Of a DNA stretch of 64,000 nucleotides, positions 17,485-26,733 are shown piece after piece. Every line of letters begins with the position of its first letter. Positions within the stretch are counted from its first letter, which is position 1. This DNA comes from Arthrobacter sp. 18067 (GTDB lineage: Bacteria > Actinomycetota > Actinomycetes > Actinomycetales > Micrococcaceae), in assembly GCF_902706295.1 (NCBI RefSeq), contig NZ_CACSJJ010000011.1:62001-126000 (forward strand). Reading direction: 5' to 3'. A program made the position numbers and the translations under genes. The notes beneath the pieces are model-generated. The model saw only the letters and a list, made by a program, of their open reading frames with translations. It ran no database searches and had not been told where the DNA came from.

Positions 17485-18351
17485 GTGCTGTCCGTACAGC
17501 AACTCCAGATCAACGGCCGCCGGGACGATCTCCTTCCAGCCACGTCCCTTCAAGTCCGCCGCGGCGAACTACTGCTCGTTGCCGGAGAGGGCCAGGACCA
17601 GCGGACTGCCCTGGCGTTGGCCTTGAGTGGTCGCATGAAGCCAAGCAACGGCGTCCTCAGCTGGGACACCACCACCAAGACCAAGAAGATCCGCCTCGCA
17701 AGCGCCTTGGTGGACTCCCCTGGCGTCAACGAGCCCGAGCAGCACCTCAGCGTCCGCGACCTCGTCACCGAGGACCTCTCCCTCATCCCCCGCCGTTACC
17801 GCGGTGCACTGCTGAGCAAGCCGTGGCTGAAGGTCAACAGCTTCGAGGACATCGCGGGACTCTGGATCGAACAGCTTCCGGCCGGCCGCCGCCTTGAACT
17901 CCTGACCGCGCTTGCGTTGGCGGATCCAGCCACCGACCTCCTCGTGATTGACTCCCCGGACCGCCACAGCGCCGATCCCGCGGCTTGGTTGCCGCGACTT
18001 CAGGCATTGGCGTCCGACGCCGGGCGGCCGCTCGCCGTCGTCGCCGTCGTAGGTGCCCTCCCGGACACGTGGACCGGAGCCGCTGCGGTGATCGGCAATT
18101 CGATCGCGCACCCACCCGAACCGGAGGCGGAATACGCCCCCTCCGAACCTCAGCCCGCCGAGCCAAAGCCGGCCTCCGCCGTCGAGCCCCAGCCGGCCGC
18201 TGAGCTCCTTCCAGCCGCTGAGCCCAAAGCCAAGCACGCGGCCGAGCCTGCCCCGGAAGACCCGAAAACACCGGAAACGCCCGAAACTCCAGCAGCACCA
18301 AAAACCGCTGCCGAACCTGACTCCGAAAACCTCCAAAGGACTGCAAAGTGA
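17485..18351 (+). CDS. degenerate ABC ATPase-like protein of a YhgE/Pip operon
   Basis: 288 residues. Residues 1-205 have the ABC-ATPase layout but every catalytic motif is altered: Walker A reads GEGQDQRT (Lys to Arg, glycines lost), the signature reads LPAGRRLELLTALALA, and Walker B reads LLVIDSPD (Glu to Ser). It probably does not hydrolyse ATP normally. Residues 210-288 are a Pro/Ala/Glu-rich tail. The start is GTG 17485 with AAAGG upstream, and it overlaps the YhgE gene by four bases (GTGA). The uninterrupted frame and tight coupling argue against a decaying pseudogene. Confidence 0.75.
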   Translation: MLSVQQLQINGRRDDLLPATSLQVRRGELLLVAGEGQDQRTALALALSGRMKPSNGVLSWDTTTKTKKIRLASALVDSPGVNEPEQHLSVRDLVTEDLSLIPRRYRGALLSKPWLKVNSFEDIAGLWIEQLPAGRRLELLTALALADPATDLLVIDSPDRHSADPAAWLPRLQALASDAGRPLAVVAVVGALPDTWTGAAAVIGNSIAHPPEPEAEYAPSEPQPAEPKPASAVEPQPAAELLPAAEPKAKHAAEPAPEDPKTPETPETPAAPKTAAEPDSENLQRTAK

Positions 18352-20384
18352 CTGTTCTGCGGCTCGCCCGCTCCGAACTCAAGCGCATGACCGGCGGGCT
18401 CCTGCCCAAGCTGACCATCCTCGCCCTGACCATGGTGCCGTTGCTCTACGGTGCCGTGTACCTTTACGCGAACTGGGATCCGTACGGCAACCTGAACCAG
18501 ATCGACGCCGCATTGGTAGTCGAGGACACAGGTGCCACATCCTCGGACGGCACCGAGCTGCAGGCCGGCAGGAAAGTGGCGGACAGCCTGGTTGAGGGCC
18601 ACGTCTTCAACTGGAAGCCGGTCTCCAGCGCCGAGGATGCAGACGCCGGTGTCCGTACGGGCGAGTACGCCTTCGCGCTGCGGATCCCCAAGGACTTCTC
18701 CGCCAATCTGGTCTCCCCCGGCAGCTTCGACGCTGCCAACCAGGCCATGCTCCACGTCACCACCAACGATGCCAACAACTACCTGCTGAGCACCATCGTG
18801 GACAAGCTCACCACGGCCGTGCATTCCACCGTGGCCAAGGAAGTAGGCGAGGAAACCGCCAACCAGCTCCTCACCGGATTCGGCACCATCCATGCGTCCA
18901 TCGTGAAAGCCGCGGACGGAGCCTCGGAACTGGCCACCGGTGTGGGGAAGCTAAGCGACGGCGCCGCAACCCTGCACGAGGGCACCACCCAACTGGTGAC
19001 GGGTGCCGATCAACTCGTGGCGGGGCAAACCAAGCTGCGTGACGGTGCGGTACAACTTAACACCGGCGCCAGCCAACTGAGCTCAGGCCTCACGGAACTG
19101 AAGAACAAGACCTCCACACTCCCGGCTGACTCCAAGAAGCTCGCCGACGGTGCCGCACAAGTAGCCGCCGGAAACGCCGAGCTGAACGCGAAAGTCCAGG
19201 ACGTCGTCGGGCAGCTTGAAGCGGCAGACAAGGGCCTCCGGAACCGCGTTGTCGAGTCCAACACCCGGCTGGTTACCGCTGGCGTGCTGACCCAGGAGCA
19301 GGCCGACAAGGTCCTGGCGGACTTCGACGCCGCTGCTGCTTCGAGCCCCGTCACGGACGCCAAGGCCAAGATTTCCGGCGATGCTGCCAAGATCCAGCAG
19401 CTCTCAGACGGTTCGGCCGCCGTGAGCGCGGGAGCTTCCAAGCTCGCCGCCGCGACACCAACGTTGACCGACGCCATCTCGCAGGCTGCTGCCGGTGCCG
19501 GACAACTGAACACCGGCGCAGCAACACTGGCCGCCGGCCAGCAGACCGCTTTGGACGGCGCTGCACAGCTCGACGACGGCGCCCGCCAACTGGACGACGG
19601 CGCGGGACAGCTTGCCAGCGGTGGAGTCACAGCCTCCGACGGCGCCCACACCCTGGCCACCGAACTGGCCAAGGGCGCGGGAGAGATCCCCAACCCGGAT
19701 GATGAGCAGAAGAGCAGCGTGTCCAAGGTAATCGCTGATCCCGTCGCCGTGGACAACGTTTCCCAAGCCAAGGCAGGGTCCTACGGCGCCGGCCTGGCAC
19801 CCTTCTTCCTGACCCTCGCCCTGTGGATCGGCGTGTTCATGCTGGTCCAGGCCATGCGGCCCATCACCCAGCGGGCCCTGGCGTCGAACGCCCCCGCCTG
19901 GAAAATCGCCGTCGGAGGCTGGTTGCCGTTCTTCGTGGTCTCGGTCCTGCAGGCCACCATCCTCACGCTTGTAGTGAACCTGGGTCTCGGGTTGAACCCC
20001 GCCCACCCCATCGGGATGTGGCTGTTCATGCTGGCAGCAGTGATGGCGTTCAGCGCAATCATCCAGGGCATCGTGGCGCTGATGGGGACACCCGGCAAGT
20101 TCGTGGTGCTCATCCTGCTGGTCCTGCAGCTGGTGTCCTCGGGCGGCACGTTCCCGTGGCAGACCACCCCCATGCCGCTGCATGTGGTGCATGAGGTCCT
20201 GCCCATGGGTTACGTGGTCACCGGCATGAGGCACTTGATCTACGGAGGCGAACTCAGCATGATCTGGCCTACTGTCCTGGGCCTGCTTGGATACACTTTG
20301 CTGGGAATGGCGCTGTCCACGCTCGCCGTCCGCAAGCACAAGGTGTGGACCCTCAAGACGCTGAAGCCGGAGATCGCAGTATGA
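18348..20384 (+). CDS. YhgE/Pip-family membrane protein (ABC-2-like)
   Basis: A 678-residue envelope protein: one N-terminal membrane helix (LTILALTMVPLLYGAVYLYA), a large outside domain, a long helical stretch with repeated L-x2-GA-x-QL units (residues 190-460), and five or six C-terminal helices from residue 475. This is the plan of YhgE, phage-infection-protein and type VII-associated EsaA relatives. Partnership with an ATPase-like subunit and TetR control suggest export of a hydrophobic or toxic compound. Substrate unknown. It overlaps both neighbours by four bases. Confidence 0.88.
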   Translation: MTVLRLARSELKRMTGGLLPKLTILALTMVPLLYGAVYLYANWDPYGNLNQIDAALVVEDTGATSSDGTELQAGRKVADSLVEGHVFNWKPVSSAEDADAGVRTGEYAFALRIPKDFSANLVSPGSFDAANQAMLHVTTNDANNYLLSTIVDKLTTAVHSTVAKEVGEETANQLLTGFGTIHASIVKAADGASELATGVGKLSDGAATLHEGTTQLVTGADQLVAGQTKLRDGAVQLNTGASQLSSGLTELKNKTSTLPADSKKLADGAAQVAAGNAELNAKVQDVVGQLEAADKGLRNRVVESNTRLVTAGVLTQEQADKVLADFDAAAASSPVTDAKAKISGDAAKIQQLSDGSAAVSAGASKLAAATPTLTDAISQAAAGAGQLNTGAATLAAGQQTALDGAAQLDDGARQLDDGAGQLASGGVTASDGAHTLATELAKGAGEIPNPDDEQKSSVSKVIADPVAVDNVSQAKAGSYGAGLAPFFLTLALWIGVFMLVQAMRPITQRALASNAPAWKIAVGGWLPFFVVSVLQATILTLVVNLGLGLNPAHPIGMWLFMLAAVMAFSAIIQGIVALMGTPGKFVVLILLVLQLVSSGGTFPWQTTPMPLHVVHEVLPMGYVVTGMRHLIYGGELSMIWPTVLGLLGYTLLGMALSTLAVRKHKVWTLKTLKPEIAV

Positions 20385-21013
20385 GCACCACCGAGCCCGT
20401 CCCTGCCGGCCCTGCAGAAAAGAAGCTCCGGCCGGAACGCACCAACGCCACCAAGCAGCGCCTGTTCGAAGCCTCCATGGAGCTGATCGGCGAGCGCGGC
20501 GCAGCGGGGGTCACAGTGGACGAAATCGCCGCCGCAGCCGGGGTCTCAAAGGGCACCGTCTACTACAACTTCGGCAGCAAATCGGACCTCATCGCCCAGT
20601 TGCTTCGGCACGGAGTGGACATCATGCTGCTCCGGCTCCAGGACGTTCGTGGACAGGCCAGCGATCCCCTGGAATCCATGAACAACATGGTGGGCCAAGC
20701 CATGGAATTCATGGACGACTACCCCTCCTTCGCGCGTTTGTGGGTCAGCGAAAACTGGCGCACACCCGGCGAGTGGAGCGCTGTGTTCGCCGAACTCCGT
20801 GCTGAGCTACTGGCCGTGATCGGCTCGGCTGTGGAAAGCGTTGCGTCGGGGTACAAGGTCAACGAGTCCATTGCCCGCGGTTCCTTGGAGGCGGCGATTT
20901 TCGGGGCAATCTTCGTGGTGGGCCTGGACCGTCAGACGTACAACCCGGAGCGGACCCGCGAGCAAAGCGTCGCGGCCGTGATGACCATCATGCACGGCTA
21001 CGTCATCAAGTAA
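20381..21013 (+). CDS. TetR-family regulator of the YhgE operon
   Basis: A 210-residue regulator with an N-terminal helix-turn-helix (GVTVDEIAAAAGVSKGTVYY followed by NFGSKSDLI) and a helical C-terminal ligand domain. ATG 20381 overlaps the YhgE stop (ATGA), so it is translationally coupled as the last gene of the operon. The perfect palindrome at 17423 is its likely operator, giving autoregulation and control of both upstream genes. Confidence 0.92.
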   Translation: MSTTEPVPAGPAEKKLRPERTNATKQRLFEASMELIGERGAAGVTVDEIAAAAGVSKGTVYYNFGSKSDLIAQLLRHGVDIMLLRLQDVRGQASDPLESMNNMVGQAMEFMDDYPSFARLWVSENWRTPGEWSAVFAELRAELLAVIGSAVESVASGYKVNESIARGSLEAAIFGAIFVVGLDRQTYNPERTREQSVAAVMTIMHGYVIK

Positions 21014-21077
21014 GTGACTGTCCCTAACGGTATTCAACTGCAATGTACGACGGCGTGGCGCGGCCACTCGGTCGGCG

Positions 21078-21716
21078 ATGATTAACCTCATGCGTCACAT
21101 GGGGAACAGCGGAAAGCTTGCGGTGGTGGCCGCCTTTGTGTCACTTGGGCTGTTGGTGCTGGCCGCCGTGGTGCTCGAGGAACTGGTGTTGTACTTGTTC
21201 CTTGGCGCTGTGCTGGTCTGCTATTTGGCCTCCTTGGTGCAGGTCTTCAACCGGCGGCGCTACCTCGTAGTCCTCCTCGGAGCAGCGGGAACCAGCCTGT
21301 TCATCGGGTGCAGCATCGCGTTCCTGCGGATGTGGGGCATCGCGTTCACTCAGGACGCCAACGCCTTGGGCTCTGCCGTGAGCACCCAGGACTCCGACAT
21401 CTACTTCTACCTGGCCGCGGTGGCGGGGGTCGGGACACTGGCGGTGCTGTTCCTCGGGGCAGTGGTGCCGTCGTTCGGTTCGCGGGCGCCGGCTCCCGCT
21501 AAGCGGCCCACGACGGCGGCCAAGCGCACCCCCGCGCCACGCAAACCTGCCACACGTCCTAGTACAGGCACTAAGCGCCCTGCTGCTCCGGCGCCGCGTA
21601 CTTCCAGCGCAACGAAGACCCCCGTCGTGAAGCGCCCCGTACCCCGTACGCCAACGACGCCAGCCAAGCGGCCGGCGTCGAGCGCTTCTGCACGCAAGCC
21701 GGCCCCCAAGCGCTAG
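21078..21716 (+). CDS. membrane protein with a basic Lys/Pro/Ala-rich tail
   Basis: 212 residues with four probable membrane helices in the first 135 (LAVVAAFVSLGLLVLAAVV, LVLYLFLGAVLVCYLASLV, YLVVLLGAAGTSLFIGCSIA, FYLAAVAGVGTLAVLFLGAV). A strongly basic cytoplasmic tail of about 75 residues follows, built of irregular AxKRP/PAPRKP units. The start could be 21078, 21090 or 21099; none has a strong ribosome binding site. I do not recognise a family. The tail could bind nucleic acid or another polyanion, but this is a guess. The gene ends four bases before a palindromic repeat. Confidence 0.65.
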   Translation: MINLMRHMGNSGKLAVVAAFVSLGLLVLAAVVLEELVLYLFLGAVLVCYLASLVQVFNRRRYLVVLLGAAGTSLFIGCSIAFLRMWGIAFTQDANALGSAVSTQDSDIYFYLAAVAGVGTLAVLFLGAVVPSFGSRAPAPAKRPTTAAKRTPAPRKPATRPSTGTKRPAAPAPRTSSATKTPVVKRPVPRTPTTPAKRPASSASARKPAPKR

Positions 21717-21720
21717 CGCC

Positions 21721-21786
21721 CCCAAGTAGGTAACAGCACATGTCGCAATGGGCACTCATTACGACATGTGCTGTTACTTAGTTGGG
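21721..21786. repeat. 66-bp palindromic repeat, family 2, copy 2
   Basis: Two 25-bp arms (21721-21745 and 21762-21786) are complementary except at arm positions 6 and 9. The outer ends CCCAAGTAGGT and TTAGTTGGG match the copy at 4893-4958, and the inner stem is different but still paired. It fills the gap between two convergent stop codons with four bases to spare on each side. Confidence 0.9.
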
Positions 21787-21790
21787 AGGG

Positions 21791-23209
21791 TCAGGAGTCG
21801 AAACCCAGCCCCACGGCGTCGAGCGCTTTGAGGATGAGGTTCCGTTTCCCCTGGTTGTGGTCGGCCCGGTCCATGGACCAACGGGTCAGGTTGATGCCTA
21901 GGGAGGCCAGCGGCTCGGGAGGGAAAGGCAGCGGCCGTTTACGGACCATCTCCACCCGTGTGCGCTCGGTATCCAAGCCACCCAAAAGGTCCAGGAGCAC
22001 ATCGGCGGCAAAGGCCGTGGCACCCACTCCCAGCCCGGTGAACCCAGCCGCGTACGCCACCCGCCCCTTCCGCGCAGTGCCGAAGAACGCGCAGAACTGC
22101 GTGCTGGAATCGATGGGGCCAGCCCACTTGTGCGTGAACTTCAGGCCCTCCAATTGCGGGAATGTGGTGAAGAAGTGGGAGGCGATCTTCTCCCACGTGG
22201 CGGGCTGATGCTCGTGTCGCTGGTCCACCCGCCGGCCCCAGAAGTACAGGGCGTCGTAGCCACCAAACAGGATCCTGTGGTCCTTGGTGATGCGGTAGTA
22301 GTGGAACTGGTTGGCCACGTCCCCAATGCCTTGCCGTTTACCCCAGCCGATGGACTCCAGCTGCTCCGCAGTGAGGGGCTCGGTCATGAGGGCGTAGTCG
22401 TACACCGGTACGGTCATGAGCTGGTTCCGCTTGAGCAGGGACGGAAACACGTTGGTGCCAAGGACAACGTGCCCGGCCTCAACGCTCCCCCGTTCGGTAA
22501 CCACGGTGACTCCGTCTTCATGGTCCTTCAGTTCACGCACGCGCGTGTCCTCAAAGATCCGCACACCCAAGTCCGTTGCTGCCCGTGCCAGTTCGAGGCC
22601 GAGCTTGTACGGATGGACCATCGCCACGGAGTCCTTGTGCCAGCGGCCGGCGAGGTACGTAGGCGAGTTGACCTCGGCCTGGATGGCTTCCCGGTCCAGG
22701 AAGACGCTCCCCGGGCTGTCGTCTTCCTTGAGCCAGGCAACCTGGTGGGGTTCGACAGCAACGTTGAGCTCACCCGTCCGCTCCCAATCGCAGTCCATGC
22801 CGTATTTCTCCACGGTTTCCTGCATGCGATCCAGGTTCTCCATGCCCAGCCGGTCAAGGGTCTCCAACTCGTCCGGCCAACGGTTCCTGCCATTCTCATG
22901 GCCATGGGTGAGGCTGGCCTCGCAGAAGCCGCCGTTGCGGCCGGAAGCGGCCCAGGCAACGTGTTCTGCTTCGACCAGGATCACTGTCCGGCCGGGGTCG
23001 CGTTCCTTGGCACGCAGCGCTGTCCAGAGGCCGGTGTATCCGCCACCAACAATCACGAGGTCGGCGGCAGCATCGCCGTCGAGCTGCGGGTAGCGCGTTG
23101 CTGAGTCCTTCAGGTCGTCGATCCAGAAAGGCCGGTGGGCGGCGCCTTCCAGTGCATGGGATACGACGGCGGCCTGCGGGACATTCCGTTCGAAAACGGT
23201 GGTCTTCAC
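21791..23209 (-). CDS. FAD-dependent amine oxidase of the DAO family (PuuB/OrdL-like)
   Basis: A 472-residue flavoprotein: N-terminal FAD motif LVIVGGGYTGLWTALRAKE (near residue 50), the VEAEHVAWAASGRNGGFCEA flavin-contact segment, and the C-terminal FTGLGVGATAFAADVLLDLL. Closest recognisable relatives are gamma-glutamylputrescine oxidase (PuuB) and other oxidases of secondary amines or amino acids, which give an imine or aldehyde plus ammonia or an amine. It is the last gene of a six-gene minus-strand operon with an amidohydrolase and an ABC transporter, 39 bp after the ATPase gene. Substrate unknown. Confidence 0.85.
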   Translation of the reverse strand: MKTTVFERNVPQAAVVSHALEGAAHRPFWIDDLKDSATRYPQLDGDAAADLVIVGGGYTGLWTALRAKERDPGRTVILVEAEHVAWAASGRNGGFCEASLTHGHENGRNRWPDELETLDRLGMENLDRMQETVEKYGMDCDWERTGELNVAVEPHQVAWLKEDDSPGSVFLDREAIQAEVNSPTYLAGRWHKDSVAMVHPYKLGLELARAATDLGVRIFEDTRVRELKDHEDGVTVVTERGSVEAGHVVLGTNVFPSLLKRNQLMTVPVYDYALMTEPLTAEQLESIGWGKRQGIGDVANQFHYYRITKDHRILFGGYDALYFWGRRVDQRHEHQPATWEKIASHFFTTFPQLEGLKFTHKWAGPIDSSTQFCAFFGTARKGRVAYAAGFTGLGVGATAFAADVLLDLLGGLDTERTRVEMVRKRPLPFPPEPLASLGINLTRWSMDRADHNQGKRNLILKALDAVGLGFDS

Positions 23210-23248
23210 GGGAGGTTCTCCTGTTTCAATCGGTGATCTAAGAACCGG

Positions 23249-24853
23249 TCAGGCAGTGACCGGCTCGGCGTCCCACAAGGGCCGGGGACGGGAGGCGATG
23301 AGGTTCCGTGTGTAGTCGTCTCCGGGGTCCTCAAGGATTCGCGCCGTGGGACCCTGCTCCACAATCCGGCCCTGATGCATCACGATCAGCTCGGAACAAA
23401 TGCGTGAGACCACCGCGAGGTCGTGGGTGACGAACAGGATGGTGAGCCCGAACTGGTCCCGCAACTCCTCCACGAGGTCCAGCACCTGAGCCTGGACGGA
23501 GACGTCCAGGGCGCTGGTGGCCTCGTCCAACACCAAGAGCCTGGGACGGGCGGCAAGGGCTTTGGCCAAGGCGACGCGCTGCCTCTGGCCACCCGAGAGG
23601 GCACGGGGCCGGGCGTCGAACCGTTCGGGCCCGATCCCCACCCGCGCCAGAAGATCGCGCGCACTGTCCTTGGCTTCCTTGCGTCCTTGCTTCTGGTGCA
23701 GGCGGAAGACATCGGCCACAGCATTGCCTACCGGGATGCGCGGGTCCAGGGACAGGTAAGGGTCCTGGAACACAATCTGTACTTCCTTGGCCAGGACCTT
23801 CCGCTCCGATGCCCTCAAAGGCCGGTGTGGCCGGGGGACGCCGCGGAGCGTGAGTTCGCCGGACGTGGCGGTTTCAAGTGCCACCACCAACCGGGCGAGG
23901 GTGGACTTTCCGGAGCCGGACTCGCCCACCACCCCCAGTGAACCGCCCTCCGGGAGGCTGAAGCCGGCATCGTCCAGGGCAGTGATGACGTCGCCGCGGG
24001 GCAGTTGGTACGTTTTGGTGAGCCCGGAAACCTGCAGCAGTGGGGACCCGGCGGCAACCGGCGCACCGAGGCCACCCACCTCAATCACAGGCGTCGCCTC
24101 CACCAGTTGACGGGTGTAGTCCTGTTGAGGGGTCAGGAACACTGTCCGGGTTGGTCCGTGTTCCACCACTTCGCCGCGACGGAGCACGTAGACGCGTTCG
24201 CACAGGCTCGCGGCCAGGTTCAGGTCGTGCGTGATAAACAGCATGCCCATACCCCGGGACTGTTGTTCCTCGCGCAGGAGCCGCACGATCCCGGCCTGGG
24301 TGGTGACATCCAGGGCCGTAGTGGGCTCGTCGCAGAGCAGCAGATCCGGTGAATTCAGGAGCGCAGCGGCAATCATGACCCGCTGGAGCATGCCGCCCGA
24401 GAGCTGGTGCGGGTGCTGGTCCATGAGTTCCTTGGCCCGCCGAAGCCCCACTTGCTCCAGTTGCTTCACTGCGCGTTCGGTGGCCTCGGACCGGGTCAGC
24501 CCGTCAAACCGCACCAGTGTTTCCGTGAGGAAGTCCCCCACGGTCCGGACCGGATTGATGCCGGCCCGGGGGTCCTGGAAGATCATCGAGGCATGGCCCC
24601 GGCGCAACTCCATCAGCCGTTGCTTGCCGGCCGTCAGGGTATCGAGGCCCTGGACGGACACGGTTCCAGAGAACTCGGAACCGCCGGGAAACAACCCCAG
24701 TGCGGCACGGGTTGTCAGGGACTTGCCTGATCCGGACTCCCCCACCAAGGCGACCGCTTCGCCGTCGTCCACTTGCAGGGAAACGCTGTCCAACAGCGGC
24801 GGCCGGCCCGGAAACCCGAGCGTAAAGTTTTCGATCTGCAACAGCTGGCTCAT
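23249..24853 (-). CDS. ABC transporter ATPase with two nucleotide-binding domains
   Basis: A 534-residue tandem ATPase of the GsiA/DppDF-fusion type. NBD1 spans residues 1-265 (GESGSGKS, LSGGMLQRVMIAAALL, LLLCDEPTTALD) and NBD2 spans residues 280-534 (GESGSGKST, LSGGQRQRVALAKALA, LLVLDEATSALD). Both sites look intact, so it supplies both motors of the importer. I chose ATG 24853 because it overlaps the preceding permease stop (ATGA), and the long upstream extension is shadow sequence. Confidence 0.92.
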   Translation of the reverse strand: MSQLLQIENFTLGFPGRPPLLDSVSLQVDDGEAVALVGESGSGKSLTTRAALGLFPGGSEFSGTVSVQGLDTLTAGKQRLMELRRGHASMIFQDPRAGINPVRTVGDFLTETLVRFDGLTRSEATERAVKQLEQVGLRRAKELMDQHPHQLSGGMLQRVMIAAALLNSPDLLLCDEPTTALDVTTQAGIVRLLREEQQSRGMGMLFITHDLNLAASLCERVYVLRRGEVVEHGPTRTVFLTPQQDYTRQLVEATPVIEVGGLGAPVAAGSPLLQVSGLTKTYQLPRGDVITALDDAGFSLPEGGSLGVVGESGSGKSTLARLVVALETATSGELTLRGVPRPHRPLRASERKVLAKEVQIVFQDPYLSLDPRIPVGNAVADVFRLHQKQGRKEAKDSARDLLARVGIGPERFDARPRALSGGQRQRVALAKALAARPRLLVLDEATSALDVSVQAQVLDLVEELRDQFGLTILFVTHDLAVVSRICSELIVMHQGRIVEQGPTARILEDPGDDYTRNLIASRPRPLWDAEPVTA

Positions 24854-25707
24854 GAAAGTTTTCCTCCGATGCGGTCTGAGAGTTCCTCGCCGATGACATT
24901 GACGGCCACCACCACCATGACCACTACCAAGGCGGGCCAGAACGCGGGCAGGATGTACCCGCCCAGCAGGGCGCCGCGGGATTCCTCGATCATGGCTCCC
25001 CAGTCGCTGGTGGGCGGTTGAACCCCCAGCCCTATGAAGGAGAGAGCTGCGAGGTCGGCCAGCACGTAGCCGAAGTTCAGCGTGGATTGGGCGCCGACCG
25101 TGGGAATGAGGTTGGGCAGCACCCTGCCCAGTACCACCCATGGCGTCCGGAACCCCAGCACGCGGTACGCCTGGACGTACGGCCTGCTGCGCTCGGCCAC
25201 CACCAAGGACTGCGCGAGCCGGGCGACGTACGGAACATAGGCGATGGTCATGGCCAGGATCGGAGCAAAGAGCCCCTTACCGAAAAGGGCGATGGCGAGC
25301 ATGGCCATCAGCAGCGCGGGAAAGGCGAAGAGAAGGTCGAAAACCCGGCCAAGGACTTTGCCCAGCCAGCCTTCGGACCAGCCGGCCACCAAGCCAAGCA
25401 GCAGTCCCAGCACCGTTGAACCGATCACCACGATGGTGGGTCCCAGGAGCGAGGTCCGCCCACCGTGCATGAGCCGGCTAAGGAGGTCCCGGCCCAGCGC
25501 GTCGGTGCCCAGCAGATGCTGCCCGCTGGGACCTGCAAGGACGTTGTTGAGGTCCACATAGTCCGGGTCGTAAGGCGCCAGGACCGGGGCGAACAGTGAA
25601 AGAAGTACGACGGCGGCGGCAACGGCCAGCGCGCCCCACGCCATGGGTGACAGGAGGCTGCCGTAACGGCGAAGGCCTGTCTGCGGCAGCTGGATGGCCA
25701 AGGTCAT
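24850..25707 (-). CDS. ABC transporter permease (DppC-type)
   Basis: A 285-residue permease with an N-terminal cytoplasmic segment, a first helix (WGALAVAAAVVLLSLFAPVL) and the family motif AALSFIGLGVQPPTSDWGAM. Tight overlaps of four bases with both the upstream permease and the downstream ATPase show strict operon structure. It is the second membrane subunit of the importer next to the amidohydrolase. Confidence 0.92.
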   Translation of the reverse strand: MTLAIQLPQTGLRRYGSLLSPMAWGALAVAAAVVLLSLFAPVLAPYDPDYVDLNNVLAGPSGQHLLGTDALGRDLLSRLMHGGRTSLLGPTIVVIGSTVLGLLLGLVAGWSEGWLGKVLGRVFDLLFAFPALLMAMLAIALFGKGLFAPILAMTIAYVPYVARLAQSLVVAERSRPYVQAYRVLGFRTPWVVLGRVLPNLIPTVGAQSTLNFGYVLADLAALSFIGLGVQPPTSDWGAMIEESRGALLGGYILPAFWPALVVVMVVVAVNVIGEELSDRIGGKLS

Positions 25708-26732
25708 CGGGACTCCGTTCCGGCCGCGATACGCGGATCAATGAGGGGTTGGACGAGGTCCACCACGGTGTTCACCACGACGAACGCCGCAACCACCACC
25801 ATGACGATCGCTTGGACGACGGCGAAGTCCAGCCTGTCGATGGACTGCACCAGGAGTTGGCCGATGCCGGACAGGCCGAACGTCCGCTCGATGATCGCGC
25901 TGGAGACCAAAAGGCCGGCAACCAACACGCCGCTGACCGTCAGGATGGGTCCCAGGGCGTTGCGCAACACGTGGCGTGCCACCACGGATCCGCGGGTAAG
26001 GCCTCGGCTGGTGGCTACTTCAACGTGTTCGCGGAGCAGTTGCTCGTTCATGGAGGAGCGCGTCACCCTGGCCACCATCGCAATGTAGGTGATGCCCAAG
26101 GCGAGCGCCGGCAGGGTGAGGTGCCAGATACGGTCCAGGCCGCCGTCGCCGCTTCCAAAGGAGGGGAACCACCCGAGGCCTACGGAGAAGAGCGCCACCA
26201 AGGCGATGGCTGCCACGAACGGCGGAACGGCCCCTGCAGCGGTGAGGGTAATGAGGATGAAGCGGTCGCCGAAGCCCTTGTTCAGGCTGGCCACAATCCC
26301 GGCGAACAACCCAAGGATAGTGATGAACACTGCGGCTAAAGCCACGAGTTGCAGGGTGGTGGGCAGCCTGCCGAGCAAGACATCCGAGACGTCCTGGCGG
26401 TAGGTCAGCGAGCGTCCCCAGTCTCCGTGCAGGATGCCGCCGAGCCAGTTCAGGTACTGTTCCCAGGCCGGCTTGTCCAAGCCGAACTGGCGGGTGATTT
26501 CTTCCAGTGCTTCGGGTTTGGGGCTGCGGCCCCTGAGCAGGAAGCGGGCCGGATCACCGGGGACCAGGAAGCGGGAGAAGAAGACGGCCAGGGAGGCGAC
26601 GAACAACGTCAGGGCCAAGGCCAGCAGCTTCTTCACGATGTACACGGCCGGGCCGACTGCCGGGCGTTTGGCTCGCTTGTGGGTGGGGCCGCCCGGCATA
26701 ACGGTGGCTTGGACTTGTTCTGTAGCGGTCAT
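25704..26732 (-). CDS. ABC transporter permease (DppB-type)
   Basis: A 342-residue DppB-like permease: first helix ALALTLFVASLAVFFSRFLV, the periplasmic GDPARFLLRG segment, the coupling region GSVVARHVLRNALGPILTV, and IERTFGLSGIGQLL. The ribosome binding site AGGAGGT is written into the last codons of the binding-protein gene (Gly-Gly), seven bases before this start, so the two are linked at translation. Confidence 0.92.
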   Translation of the reverse strand: MTATEQVQATVMPGGPTHKRAKRPAVGPAVYIVKKLLALALTLFVASLAVFFSRFLVPGDPARFLLRGRSPKPEALEEITRQFGLDKPAWEQYLNWLGGILHGDWGRSLTYRQDVSDVLLGRLPTTLQLVALAAVFITILGLFAGIVASLNKGFGDRFILITLTAAGAVPPFVAAIALVALFSVGLGWFPSFGSGDGGLDRIWHLTLPALALGITYIAMVARVTRSSMNEQLLREHVEVATSRGLTRGSVVARHVLRNALGPILTVSGVLVAGLLVSSAIIERTFGLSGIGQLLVQSIDRLDFAVVQAIVMVVVAAFVVVNTVVDLVQPLIDPRIAAGTESR

Positions 26733-26733
26733 G

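Noticed and set aside
17485..18351. Calling the degenerate ATPase a pseudogene
   Set aside because: The frame is intact, it overlaps the next gene by four bases, and an operator lies upstream, so it looks functional in a changed role.
24854..25141. Long N-terminal extension of the dual ATPase
   Set aside because: It runs through the permease gene in another frame; the ATGA overlap at 24850-24853 is the natural start.
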